From an uncultured Bacteroidota bacterium (lineage in GTDB: Bacteria; Bacteroidota; Bacteroidia; Chitinophagales; Saprospiraceae), in contig CALMSX010000024.1 in the NCBI GenBank assembly GCA_937872515.1, positions 1 to 32,314 on the forward strand: a stretch of 32,314 bases of DNA. The letters are read 5' to 3'. The translations under genes were made by a program, and so were the position numbers. Below, piece after piece: positions 25,643 to 32,314 of the stretch. The notes beneath the pieces were generated by a model. That model made no database searches. It was not told where the DNA came from and worked only from the letters and a program-made list of their open reading frames with translations. Position 1 is the stretch's first letter. Every line of letters starts with the position of its first letter.

Positions 25643-26509
25643 CTATGCTGCTTCACTGGCTTCACAATAATTGTTATAGGCCATCATTGGAAACTGATTT
25701 TCAATTGAACTGTGCCTTCGCTCATGGTTGTACCAGCCTATATACCATTCCACTCCAGACATCAATTCTTTAACTGTTGCAGAGGGTCGTATGTATATAT
25801 GTTCATATTTTATTGTCCTCCAAAATCTTTCAATATAAATATTATCCGTGGCTCTACCCTTGCCATCCATACTCAGCTTGATGCCCATATTTATTACTCC
25901 ATACACAAAATCATCAGATGTGAATTGACTGCCCTGGTCTGTATTTATAATTTCAGGTATGCCATGTTTCTGGATGCATTCAGACACATTTTTACAACAC
26001 CACTGGCTGTCCATTGTGTTTGATATGCTCCAGTGCAGTATAGCCCTACTATGAACATCTATGATTGCCATTAAATACATAAAGCCAGAACGCATGGGTA
26101 TATATGTTATATCAGTCATCCATACCTGATTGCATCTATTGATTTTCATGTTCTTAAGCAAATAAGGGTATTTTTTATGCTCCTTATTGGATCTGGATGT
26201 ATGTGGGCCAGGCATCAAGGCTTTAAGTCTCATAACCCTATAATACAGTCGATCTATCCGCTTTTGGTTAATATCATAGTTCTTATCCATTTTTAGCCAT
26301 TCAAACATACGCTTTGAGCCGTATTCTGGGTGCTCTAAATGCATTTTATCCATTAACTCCATCAGCTCGATGTTGATTTGGCTTTCGCCATTTTTAGGCT
26401 TTGTATACAGACTTGACCGACTAATAGCCAATAATTGACATTGCTTTGTTAAGCTTAATTTTGGATCGGTTTTGTCTATATACTGCTTTCTTTCTTCTAC
26501 TGGTTTCAA
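25643..26509 (-). CDS. IS3-family transposase OrfB (DDE integrase core)
   Basis: A 288-residue catalytic subunit. An HTH_21-like N-terminal part (KQCQLLAISRSSLY, HPEYGSKRMFEWL) is followed by the rve integrase core. The catalytic triad is seen as D in VWMTDITYIP, D in IINTDQGSQFTSDD and E in ATDNIYIERFWRTIKYE, followed by the usual YNHERRHSSI motif. It is complete. The indicated start is a TTG overlapping the orfA stop. In this family OrfB is mostly made as an OrfAB fusion by -1 frameshifting, so an independent start may not be used. Confidence 0.92.
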   Translation of the reverse strand: MKPVEERKQYIDKTDPKLSLTKQCQLLAISRSSLYTKPKNGESQINIELMELMDKMHLEHPEYGSKRMFEWLKMDKNYDINQKRIDRLYYRVMRLKALMPGPHTSRSNKEHKKYPYLLKNMKINRCNQVWMTDITYIPMRSGFMYLMAIIDVHSRAILHWSISNTMDSQWCCKNVSECIQKHGIPEIINTDQGSQFTSDDFVYGVINMGIKLSMDGKGRATDNIYIERFWRTIKYEHIYIRPSATVKELMSGVEWYIGWYNHERRHSSIENQFPMMAYNNYCEASEAA

Positions 26510-26781
26510 AGCAATGTTTTTTTTAAAAAGTCATTCTCTAATTGCAACTGTCCGATTTTGGCAAAGAGCTTTTCCTTCTCAGACTCTTCTTCATTTACAG
26601 ATTTATTAGAGCCAAATACGGAACTTGCATTCTTTATAAATTCAGACTTCCAAGAGCTAATTTGAGTGCCGGCAACACCGTATTTTGCTGCCAACTCCTT
26701 AAGTGTCATATCTTCTTTCAATGCTTCCAGGACAACTTTTGACTTAAATTCGGGGGTGATCTTCCTTCTACTTCCTTTCAT
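26506..26781 (-). CDS. IS3-family transposase OrfA (HTH)
   Basis: A 91-residue DNA-binding subunit with the HTH_Tnp_1 pattern (RRKITPEFKSKVVLEALKED, LKELAAKYGVAGTQISSWK) and a C-terminal leucine-zipper-like helix (KEKLFAKIGQLQLENDFLKK) for multimerisation. It binds the IS ends. Its stop overlaps orfB by four bases, and an A8 run lies just before the stop. Confidence 0.9.
   Translation of the reverse strand: MKGSRRKITPEFKSKVVLEALKEDMTLKELAAKYGVAGTQISSWKSEFIKNASSVFGSNKSVNEEESEKEKLFAKIGQLQLENDFLKKTLL
26517..26524 (-). other. Probable -1 ribosomal frameshift site of the IS
   Basis: A run of eight A on the minus strand (TTA AAA AAA ACA in the orfA frame) lies four codons before the orfA stop. 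Slipping back by one enters the orfB frame (AAA AAC ATT GCT TTG AAA). A-runs at this place are the standard OrfAB fusion signal in IS3 elements. Confidence 0.7.
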
Positions 26782-26833
26782 TTTATTTGCTTTAAAATTA
26801 GTTAAAAATATGGTTTATAATTTTAACTAGCAA

Positions 26834-26856
26834 GTTGTCTTAAAAATGGGAGGAAC
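26834..26856. repeat. IS3 terminal inverted repeat, right
   Basis: GTTGTCTTAA followed by AAATGGGAGGAAC. It is the complement of the left end with seven mismatches, all in the outer 13 bases. Confidence 0.7.
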
Positions 26857-26860
26857 TATA

Positions 26861-27195
26861 GGCCGAATGTACCCAAAAAAGTAGCAAAAGATGATGAGTT
26901 GTATCTACCTGTAGATGCCGTTATCACCGCCATATTCGAAAAGATGGATCCTGGCCAGACATGGAATTTTAAAAGAATAAATAATTTTCTAAAAGAGCAT
27001 TACACCTGTGACCAGATCGAAGTATGGGACGACCTATGGTTTTGGGGCTTTTTCACCCAAAAGGTAGTGGAAAAGAAAAGAGTATTTGAATGGAATGAAA
27101 AAAAATACTGGGCGATTAAACAGACAGATAAGGATGCTGTGATAATGGGTGAGATTAAGAAAAAAGCAGAAATGTTTTTAGAGCTTGTGCAGTAA
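26861..27195 (+). pseudogene. 3' fragment of an IS-interrupted gene
   Basis: From the right edge of the insertion sequence the plus strand is open to TAA at 27193-27195. About 110 residues of good coding quality are seen (ELYLPVDAVITAIFEKMDPG, EVWDDLWFWGFFTQKVVEKK, YWAIKQTDKDAVIMGEI). There is no ATG at the 5' end. The first possible start is a TTG at 26899, which would give 98 residues. With the fragment at 25377-25493 it probably formed a protein of about 150 residues of unknown function, perhaps a winged-helix type (inference from its short helical and Trp-rich pattern). The join also needs one extra A in the A6 run at 26875-26880. Confidence 0.55.
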
Positions 27196-27236
27196 ATTCT
27201 ATGACTATTGGGGAATACCAGATAACCGTCAATCTA

Positions 27237-27260
27237 CCTGGCTAACGCCAGTTAGACAGG
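27237..27260. repeat. Dispersed hairpin, copy B
   Basis: CCTGgCTAAC, then GCCA, then GTTAGaCAGG: 4-bp and 5-bp stems with a mismatch between them. It is identical to copy C at 27321-27344 and near-identical to copy A at 1904. It is followed at once by 7-bp CGG units. Confidence 0.75.
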
Positions 27261-27312
27261 CGGCTAACCGTCAACGGCTAACGGTCAACGGCGGACGGTA
27301 AACGGCTAACGG
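27261..27312. repeat. Seven CGGnnnn heptamer units
   Basis: Units CGGCTAA, CCGTCAA, CGGCTAA, CGGTCAA, CGGCGGA, CGGTAAA and CGGCTAA follow one another in strict 7-base phase, then CGG. The array lies between the two hairpin copies. Confidence 0.75.
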
Positions 27313-27320
27313 ACAATCTA

Positions 27321-27344
27321 CCTGGCTAACGCCAGTTAGACAGG
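27321..27344. repeat. Dispersed hairpin, copy C
   Basis: Exact duplicate of the hairpin at 27237-27260, including flanking CAATCTA before and GCGGCTAACCG after, so the duplicated block is about 40 bases. Confidence 0.75.
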
Positions 27345-27370
27345 CGGCTAACCGAAATTATCTTAAAACC

Positions 27371-27489
27371 GTATGCGGTAAGCGGTATGCGGTGAGCGGT
27401 ATGCGGTGAGCGGTGAGCGGTAAGCGGTGAGCGGTATGCGGTGAGCGGTATGCGGTGAGCGGTAAGCGGTGAGCGGTAAGCGGTAAGCG
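27371..27489. repeat. Seventeen 7-bp tandem units GT(AT/AA/GA)GCG
   Basis: The stretch divides exactly into 17 units, each GTNNGCG where the middle is AT, AA or GA (GTATGCG, GTAAGCG, GTGAGCG). There is no spacer between units and variation is confined to positions 3-4. No open frame of interest crosses it. Confidence 0.9.
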
Positions 27490-27701
27490 GTTGCCGGCAA
27501 ACACCTAATTCCTACCAAAAAATCTATTAAAAAAACAGAGGGATACCATTTTTTTTACTTGCTGGTAAGACCTCACCACCGTGTAGATAGATTAAAAACC
27601 GGGGACTTGCGAAAAACAGTATTTCCTTTTCATGACTTATATTTATAAACTGAATTTAAACTATTTATATATTAATAAATATATTATATGTTAATTAGTA
27701 C

Positions 27702-27780
27702 GCATAATGTTATGCAAATCAATAACTTTATTGTTGTTAATTTTAAATAAAAAAATAATGTATTTTAACTTTTAAGTTAA
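27702..27780 (+). promoter_or_regulatory. Promoter/operator region with three palindromes
   Basis: GCATAA-TG-TTATGC (27702-27715), CAATAA-CT-TTATTG (27720-27733) and TTAACTT-TT-AAGTTAA (27765-27780) all have a 2-base centre. The last overlaps TAACTTTT (27766-27773), which is one base off the Bacteroidota -7 box, 36 bases before the toxin ATG. The HTH antitoxin is a natural candidate to bind such sites. Confidence 0.45.
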
Positions 27781-27809
27781 TTTATTTTAAATATTAACTC
27801 CTTTTCGCT

Positions 27810-28301
27810 ATGTTTGCAACTTTAAAGCATATATCTTCGTTTAAGAAAGTGCATTATTATTCTGTTGTCCTCGATGGAAGTGACAAAAGCCTTTTTGAAA
27901 CATTTATAGAAACTTTTTTGACTAACGATGCTGCTGAAGATGCTAGGGTTATTCTGTACTGGCCAAAAGAAATTGGAAATAACAGAGGTGCTAAGTCAAG
28001 GTACTTCAGACATGAAGGATCAGCCGTTGCCTTGCCACCTTCCGCCAAAATTATTGGAAGTGAGGGTAGCGCGCTCAGATTATATTGCACCGTGATCAAT
28101 GAAAATCATGTAGTGCTGTTCAGTGGTGGCATCAAAACTCATAGATACGCACAAAATTGCCCGAATGTTAAATTCCATTTTGAACTTGCACAAAAACTAT
28201 CTAAAACGATTACAGATAATATTGTACAAAGGAAGATCATTATTCCTGAAAACCAAAGTGAAATTTTAATTGACCAAGACCTTGAATTAACCATAAAATG
28301 A
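27810..28301 (+). CDS. Probable toxin of a toxin-antitoxin-chaperone module (RelE/HigB-like)
   Basis: A 163-residue soluble protein. The core RLYCTVINENHVVLFSGGIKTHRYAQNCPNVKFHFELAQKLSKTI (about 91-132) resembles the central beta-sheet and following helix of RelE/HigB-type mRNA interferases, but it is longer than usual HigB. It overlaps the next gene, an HTH antitoxin, by four bases (ATGA), and the third gene is SecB-like. The gene order toxin, antitoxin, chaperone is that of HigBA-SecB modules such as M. tuberculosis Rv1955-1957. The toxin family is assigned by pattern and context only. No catalytic residues can be fixed by eye. Confidence 0.65.
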   Translation: MFATLKHISSFKKVHYYSVVLDGSDKSLFETFIETFLTNDAAEDARVILYWPKEIGNNRGAKSRYFRHEGSAVALPPSAKIIGSEGSALRLYCTVINENHVVLFSGGIKTHRYAQNCPNVKFHFELAQKLSKTITDNIVQRKIIIPENQSEILIDQDLELTIK

Positions 28302-28702
28302 AAAAAAACAACATCATAGAAGGCTACCTTACCCAGCACAGTGATCCGGTAGCTGAAAAATATGCTCTGCTTTGCCTCGACTTCATAGATGAAATACACC
28401 ATCAAATGGGGCTGAAAAACTGGTCGCAAAATGATCTGGCATCTGCCATGGGTAAATCACCGGCGGAAATAAGTAAAATTATCAGTGGAGAGCACAACGT
28501 AACATTTAAAACATTGGCTAAGCTGGCTGTTGCTTTGTGTGAAGACATTTTGATAACACAATCCAAGGCCAGATCAAAATACGCAAATGAGGTGATACCT
28601 GTCAAAAAAATAGCCTCCATAGAAATGGAAGAACCCAGTTATCCTGATTATGATCACTATGAAGCGTCGGGTTTAAAAATTGTTTACCGCAAAGGTGCAT
28701 AA
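28298..28702 (+). CDS. HigA-like HTH antitoxin with C-terminal extension
   Basis: A 134-residue protein with an XRE-type helix-turn-helix at about 45-80 (WSQNDLASAMGKSPAEISKIISGEHNVTFKTLAKLAVAL). The C-terminal tail of about 45 residues is rich in Pro, Tyr and hydrophobics (PSYPDYDHYEASGLKIVYR). In chaperone-dependent toxin-antitoxin systems such tails (ChAD) make the antitoxin unstable unless SecB-like chaperone binds it. The tail here fits that role, but this is inferred. It overlaps the toxin gene by four bases and ends one base before the chaperone start. It probably represses the operon. Confidence 0.85.
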   Translation: MKKNNIIEGYLTQHSDPVAEKYALLCLDFIDEIHHQMGLKNWSQNDLASAMGKSPAEISKIISGEHNVTFKTLAKLAVALCEDILITQSKARSKYANEVIPVKKIASIEMEEPSYPDYDHYEASGLKIVYRKGA

Positions 28703-28703
28703 A

Positions 28704-29156
28704 ATGGCTAAGAAGAAAAAAACATCTCATTTTGACTCTGCATTTGTGAAAATGGACGGCATCAAAGTGTATAAGTCAAACATTGACGATGCCAGTAACA
28801 AACCCAATGGCAAGACCGAAGTTGAGATGAAATTAGGTCAGAAAATTGGGTATAATCTTGAAGAAAAAAAATGTAAAGTCGAGTTAGCCCTTGCTCTTTC
28901 ATTGTTGCAGGCAGATAAAACAACAATTGCATCAGCCTCTTTTGAAGCATCCTTTCATTTCCAGGTATCCAACATGGATGATTTGCTTGACTCAAGTCCT
29001 GAATCCATTGAGATAGACCCATCTCTGCCCGCCCACCTTGTAGGAATGTCTTATTCTACTTTCAGGGGCATTGTATTTGAACGGCTTGCCGGTACCCAAT
29101 TCAGAAATTTTGTATTACCTGTTATCAATCCTTATGAGGTGTTGAAGGAGAAGTAG
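28704..29156 (+). CDS. SecB-like chaperone of a TAC module
   Basis: A 150-residue protein starting at ATG 28704, one base after the antitoxin stop (an upstream start at 28680 would overlap it). After a Lys-rich start, the beta-rich middle (CKVELALALSLLQADKTTIASASFEASFHFQV) and the end (SLPAHLVGMSYSTFRGIVFERLAGTQFRNFVLPVINPYEVL) match the SecB fold. LPVINPYEVL corresponds to the LAPVNFDALF end of E. coli SecB. It probably stabilises the antitoxin and links its level to protein-export stress. The general SecB role in secretion is possible but less likely given the operon. Confidence 0.8.
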   Translation: MAKKKKTSHFDSAFVKMDGIKVYKSNIDDASNKPNGKTEVEMKLGQKIGYNLEEKKCKVELALALSLLQADKTTIASASFEASFHFQVSNMDDLLDSSPESIEIDPSLPAHLVGMSYSTFRGIVFERLAGTQFRNFVLPVINPYEVLKEK

Positions 29157-29237
29157 GGAGATGGAAAACAGGGGTGCAGTGCAGGCATTTATGCCGGATA
29201 CAACAATACCATTGGTACTGACAATCTTTTCATTGGC

Positions 29238-30155
29238 ATGCAAGCCGGATATACCAATCAATCCGGTACCGACAATGTTTTTGTTGGCAGAGCCAGTGGT
29301 GAATTAAACACAGTAGGTTACGACAACACCTTTTTGGGTCGTAGTTCAGGCCGCGCCAATACCACAGGTATTAATAACACATTTTTGGGAAGAAGCGCAG
29401 GTATTGAAAATATAGGTGGCAGTGACAACACCTTTGTGGGTCGCAGTGCCGGAGGCGCCAATACCAATGGCAGAGACAATACCTTTGTGGGTCGCGGAGC
29501 CGGCCTCATCAATACCTCAGCTGACGACAATACATTTATGGGAAGGCTTGCTGGGAGTAGGCACCGACTGGGAAATAACAACACCTTTATTGGAGAAAGT
29601 GCCGGTAAATTTGACAGTCTGGGTTCACAAAACACCGTATTGGGAGCCAATGCGGATGTAAGCGCCTATAACCTTGTGAACGCCGCAGCCTACGGTTACC
29701 TGGCCAAGGTCAACGCCAGCAATGCAGTAGTAATTGGCAACAACCTGGTTACCAACATTGGAGGATATGCCGATTGGTCAAACCTTTCTGATGCCCGATT
29801 CAAAAAAGAAGTAAGATATGATGTGCCCGGTATCGACTTTGTTATGGGATTAAAGCCTGCAACCTATGTTGTAGACAGAGCATCTCTTTTTGCACACCAG
29901 CATCCCGACAAAAAAATGCCTGAGATAGCAGCTGAAGCAAGATCAACAGGCTTTATAGCCCAAGAGGTAGAAGCTTTGTGCAATTCATTACAATACGAGT
30001 TCAGTGGTGTAGTCAAACCTGAGAATGATAGCCAGCATTATCAATTGAGATATGCAGAATTTGTTGTCCCAATGGTAAAGGCCTTACAAGAGCAGCAAGC
30101 GATGATAAAAGAATTGCAGGCTCAGGTGGCGGCTTTAATAGGGGATAGGGACTAG
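29238..30155 (+). CDS. Beta-repeat protein with S74 chaperone domain, 5'-truncated
   Basis: The product has consecutive 17-residue units (pattern xDNTFVGRSAGxxNTxG, at least seven) as in phage tail fibres and YadA-like heads. A peptidase S74 (chaperone of endosialidase) domain follows, with the Ser184/Lys189 pair in SDARFKK, ending in a coiled coil (LQEQQAMIKELQAQVAAL). S74 domains help trimerise and are then cleaved off by themselves. The repeats already run in the same frame upstream of the ATG at 29238 to about 29172 (GCSAGIYAGYNNTIG) and then hit the TAG of the chaperone gene. The 5' end, with any signal peptide, is therefore missing. It is probably a remnant. Confidence 0.65.
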   Translation: MQAGYTNQSGTDNVFVGRASGELNTVGYDNTFLGRSSGRANTTGINNTFLGRSAGIENIGGSDNTFVGRSAGGANTNGRDNTFVGRGAGLINTSADDNTFMGRLAGSRHRLGNNNTFIGESAGKFDSLGSQNTVLGANADVSAYNLVNAAAYGYLAKVNASNAVVIGNNLVTNIGGYADWSNLSDARFKKEVRYDVPGIDFVMGLKPATYVVDRASLFAHQHPDKKMPEIAAEARSTGFIAQEVEALCNSLQYEFSGVVKPENDSQHYQLRYAEFVVPMVKALQEQQAMIKELQAQVAALIGDRD

Positions 30156-30175
30156 GGGCAAGGGGCTAGGGACTT
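30141..30175 (+). repeat. Five G-rich 7-bp units, G-quadruplex-like
   Basis: GGGGATA, GGGACTA, GGGGCAA, GGGGCTA and GGGACTT follow in strict 7-base phase across the stop of the S74 gene (30153-30155). Five G-runs of three to four bases with 3-4-base loops fit the G-quadruplex rule. Confidence 0.65.
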
Positions 30176-30193
30176 CTCCAACTTCAGACCTGG

Positions 30194-30796
30194 CTATAAT
30201 AGATCTTTCGGTAAACTGTCGGCAGAGATTTTGGGGTCAACATCCCAAAAAGCAGACACATTTACGATCTTCCATTGATCCTTTTCTTTCTGCATTATCC
30301 TGGATTCATGGCTCAACCGGTAGAATTTTTTTTCAGTGTCTGCATTGTACTGAGTCCATATCAGGTAGGCAGCATCGTTGCCAAAAAATGTTACCAAGGG
30401 TTTGGTGGTTTTATATACAGGATGAATTTTGACTTTTCCATTCTTGTAATAAGTTTCAATCCAGTTTTTACCCTGTTTATGAATGGCATCCCACCCTACT
30501 GCAGCATCAGATGTACCATCGCTGTTGTTCCAGGCCTGAACGGCATATTGGCTATGTGACCAGTTATTAACCCACGAGTCATAGTCTCCATTAAAAAAAC
30601 TGGTGGTTTCGTTTTTGATAACAGCCATAATGGCCGCTGTTTCTTTTTCCTCATCAAAGACAGAAGATTCGGGTGCCGTTTCATGGTTTTGTTTTGGTTG
30701 ACACCCAAAAAATATCAATCCAAGTAAAAAAGTTCCCAAAAATAGAATTGACCTGACGTATCTCTTCTCAACTATGTTTACACTTTTCTGAAACAT
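30194..30796 (-). CDS. NTF2-like (SnoaL/DUF4440-type) lipoprotein
   Basis: A 200-residue lipoprotein with a hydrophobic N-terminus ending in lipobox FFGC (C32) and a mature region that fits the cone-shaped NTF2-like fold: an AAIMAVIKNETTSFFNGDYDSWVNNW helix pair and a closing beta-sheet (FYRLSHESRIMQKEKDQWKIVNVSAFWD). Such domains bind small molecules or act as simple enzymes, but no active site can be assigned. It points toward the plus-strand S74 gene, ending 38 bases from it. It starts 173 bases downstream of the end of the second S74 gene on the same strand. Confidence 0.8.
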   Translation of the reverse strand: MFQKSVNIVEKRYVRSILFLGTFLLGLIFFGCQPKQNHETAPESSVFDEEKETAAIMAVIKNETTSFFNGDYDSWVNNWSHSQYAVQAWNNSDGTSDAAVGWDAIHKQGKNWIETYYKNGKVKIHPVYKTTKPLVTFFGNDAAYLIWTQYNADTEKKFYRLSHESRIMQKEKDQWKIVNVSAFWDVDPKISADSLPKDLL

Positions 30797-30968
30797 ATTT
30801 TTAATATTATTTTTAATTAAAATAAATACATTATATGGATAATGACCCGATTTTTGCGATCGAATCCAAATATAATTTTGTGGTTTTAATATCCTCTCTG
30901 GTTCAAAATATTCAACTGCAATTTCAAAGGGGAATGAAATAGTTCCATCATCCCCCCTTTATTGCGCC

Positions 30969-32314
30969 TTATTTTTCACCAACATGGTTTCTTTCTGTTG
31001 CTTTTTGCCCGTTTTTTAGGTTTTCTATTTCTGCTTTTAATGCATCCACACTTTTCTGGCTGGCAAATAAATCGGCTTTCATAGACTGGATCATTTGTTG
31101 CTGTTCCTGTACAGCATTGATCAACACAGGAATCAAAGATTCATAGGTCATACTAAGGCTCTCTTTTTCTTCATTGCCGTGTACTATTTCTGGTATCACT
31201 CTTCTGGCTTCCTGCGCGATCAAACCAAACTGCACCCTTGCCTGTTCATCACTTTTCAAAACATAAGATTTAGGTTTTAACAGCAATATTTCGTCAAGGC
31301 CATAGGAAAGAGGTTTTACATTCTTTTTTAATCTTAGATCTGAGGGCGTGTTCAATGGATTTTGTGAATAAATGTTGTTCCACCGAAAATTAGTGCCTCC
31401 AAGGTTTAAAGAAGCAGTAGCAGAGGGCCTTAAATCGTCATTTAAGATGGCGCCATTGCTCGATGCAGACAGCACAACAGAAGAATTTAAATGTACCTCA
31501 CTTAAATAAGCAGATTTCCAAAATAAAGAGGAAGTGCCTACTGTTCCAACGTTGGTTGTTTCAGGGGCAACATTGCCATTGACAGTAAGTTTATTGGCCG
31601 GTGCGCTTGTTCCTACTCCAATATTGCCACTTGTGCGGTAAATATCATTTCCCGACTGCACCCATTTTGAACTGGATGGGGTTTCAGGTTTCCAAGTATT
31701 GAGTGAGGCATTAAAGGTAAGTACCTGACCTGTAGTAGCACCTTGTGGCGCCAGTTTTAATTGACTTGACGTTGTACCATCTCCCGTTAATGTAGCATCT
31801 TTTTGCACCACCTGGCTTCCCCAATTATCAGCACCATTGTCATTGGAGGGAAACCAGTTTCCAGTTTGTGAATTGTATTTTAGTACTTGTAAATCAGTGG
31901 CACCTTGGGAGGCTAATTTTAACGGATTGGCAGCAGTGCCATCTCCTTCCAGTGTGGCATTTTTTTGAACTACCTGGCTGCCCCAATTGTCGGCCCCATT
32001 GTCATTGGAGGGGATCCATGACTGGCTGGATTGATTGTATTTCAAAACTTGTCCGGTAGTAGCTCCTTGCGATGCCAGCTTCAAAGGTGAGCCCGTTGTG
32101 CCATCTCCTTCCAATGTGGCATTTTTTTGCACAACCTGACTACCCCAATTGTCGGCCCCATTGTCATTGGAAGGGATCCATGACTGGCTGGATTGATTGT
32201 ATTTCAAAACTTGTCCGGTAGTAGCTCCTTGCGACGCCAGCTTCAAAGGTGAGCCCGTTGTGCCATCTCCTTCCAGTGTGGCATTTTTTTGAACTACCTG
32301 GCTGCCCCAATTGT
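30969..32314 (-). CDS. Repeat protein with S74 chaperone domain, runs off the window
   Basis: The 5' end lies beyond the window, and the frame is open to its edge. The visible part holds tandem 54-residue units (NWGSQVVQKNATLEGDG…LKLASQGATTGQVLKY…WIPSNDNGAD). A stretch like tail-fibre connectors (NIGVGTSAPANKLTVNGN) follows, then an S74 domain with Ser and Lys in SDLRLKK (Ser codon at 31341-31343) and a C-terminal coiled coil (LINAVQEQQQMIQSMKADL…). Such proteins are found in phage fibres and as surface adhesins of Bacteroidota, so phage origin is not implied. It is homologous in its C-terminal part to the plus-strand gene at 29238. Confidence 0.8.
   Translation of the reverse strand, partial: NWGSQVVQKNATLEGDGTTGSPLKLASQGATTGQVLKYNQSSQSWIPSNDNGADNWGSQVVQKNATLEGDGTTGSPLKLASQGATTGQVLKYNQSSQSWIPSNDNGADNWGSQVVQKNATLEGDGTAANPLKLASQGATDLQVLKYNSQTGNWFPSNDNGADNWGSQVVQKDATLTGDGTTSSQLKLAPQGATTGQVLTFNASLNTWKPETPSSSKWVQSGNDIYRTSGNIGVGTSAPANKLTVNGNVAPETTNVGTVGTSSLFWKSAYLSEVHLNSSVVLSASSNGAILNDDLRPSATASLNLGGTNFRWNNIYSQNPLNTPSDLRLKKNVKPLSYGLDEILLLKPKSYVLKSDEQARVQFGLIAQEARRVIPEIVHGNEEKESLSMTYESLIPVLINAVQEQQQMIQSMKADLFASQKSVDALKAEIENLKNGQKATERNHVGEK
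31823..32314 (-). repeat. 162-bp tandem coding repeats
   Basis: The AATTg/a marker recurs at 31823, 31985, 32147 and 32309, exactly 162 bases apart, so each unit codes for 54 residues. The outer units are almost identical in DNA, while the innermost has drifted. The array continues past the window. Confidence 0.88.

Larger units (their letters stand above)
25494..26856 (-). mobile_element. IS3-family insertion sequence
   Basis: The element is about 1.36 kb and carries orfA and orfB on the minus strand in the usual -1 frame relation. Imperfect inverted ends lie at 25494-25516 and 26834-26856. Their inner ten bases TTAAGACAAC are identical and 16 of 23 match overall. TATA stands on both outer sides (25490-25493 and 26857-26860) and may be a 4-bp target duplication. 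Because TATA is its own complement, it could instead be part of the ends. Both reading frames are intact, so the element may be active. It belongs to the IS3 family; the subgroup is not assigned. Confidence 0.85.
27196..27809. other. Repeat field and AT-rich promoter region
   Basis: No gene is seen. The first 300 bases hold two copies of a hairpin and two arrays of 7-bp units (listed separately). From 27490 to 27640 the sequence is unremarkable. From about 27640 it is strongly AT-rich with three short palindromes ahead of the toxin gene at 27810. Confidence 0.65.

Noticed and set aside
27371..27489. CRISPR-like regular array
   Set aside because: Units are 7 bp with no spacers and no cas genes nearby. 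It is a simple tandem repeat.
29318..29650. Minus-strand frame opposite the 17-residue repeats
   Set aside because: It is an antisense shadow of a periodic coding sequence.
29238..32314. Prophage remnant
   Set aside because: S74 and fibre-like repeats are also common in Bacteroidota surface proteins. No capsid, terminase, integrase or lysis gene is present.

Overview
The window looks like a chromosomal segment of a Bacteroidota bacterium. The evidence is low GC, C-terminal type IX secretion (T9SS) sorting domains, many short lipoprotein signals, tandem heavy-metal-binding domains on RND adaptors, and promoter-like TAnnTTTG boxes. A Saprospira-like lineage fits my impression, but rank below phylum is not established here.

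Layout. (1) 1-7549, plus strand, is a defence-like or island-like stretch. It holds an unrecognised protein overlapping a PIN-domain nuclease, a repeat-rich gap, a large single-chain type IIG restriction-modification enzyme with an overlapping small unknown gene, and a decayed gene with a frameshift and a stop. (2) 7707-25289, all minus strand, is a metal (most likely copper) handling region. It has a Cus-type RND efflux operon (CusA split by one in-frame stop, TolC-like channel, two adaptors), a small metal-binding lipoprotein, a methyltransferase, a small lipoprotein and two multicopper oxidases. It also has two MauG/MbnH-like diheme peroxidases, an MbnP-like protein, and an ECF sigma factor followed by a membrane-anchored beta-barrel protein. 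(3) 25290-27195 carries an IS3-family element that appears to sit inside a now broken gene. (4) 27196-27809 is a repeat field of hairpins and 7-bp tandem units followed by an AT-rich promoter region with three short palindromes. (5) 27810-29156, plus strand, is a three-gene toxin, HTH antitoxin and SecB-like chaperone module. (6) 29157-32314 holds a 5'-truncated beta-repeat/S74 protein gene, an NTF2-like lipoprotein, and a second S74 protein with 162-bp tandem repeats that runs off the window.

How the genes may work together. The sigma factor, barrel protein, MbnP-like protein and two diheme enzymes are packed with tiny gaps or overlaps and probably form one transcription unit, with the T9SS-exported oxidase close behind. 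MauG-type enzymes oxidise a Trp of their MbnP partner to make a copper site in the methanotroph system. A similar surface or periplasmic copper-binding and oxidation pathway, backed by Cus efflux, is the simplest reading. The most interesting items are this sigma-controlled MbnP/MbnH-like cluster with T9SS tails, the toxin-antitoxin-chaperone operon, the mosaic type IIG gene, and the recurring heptamer repeats.
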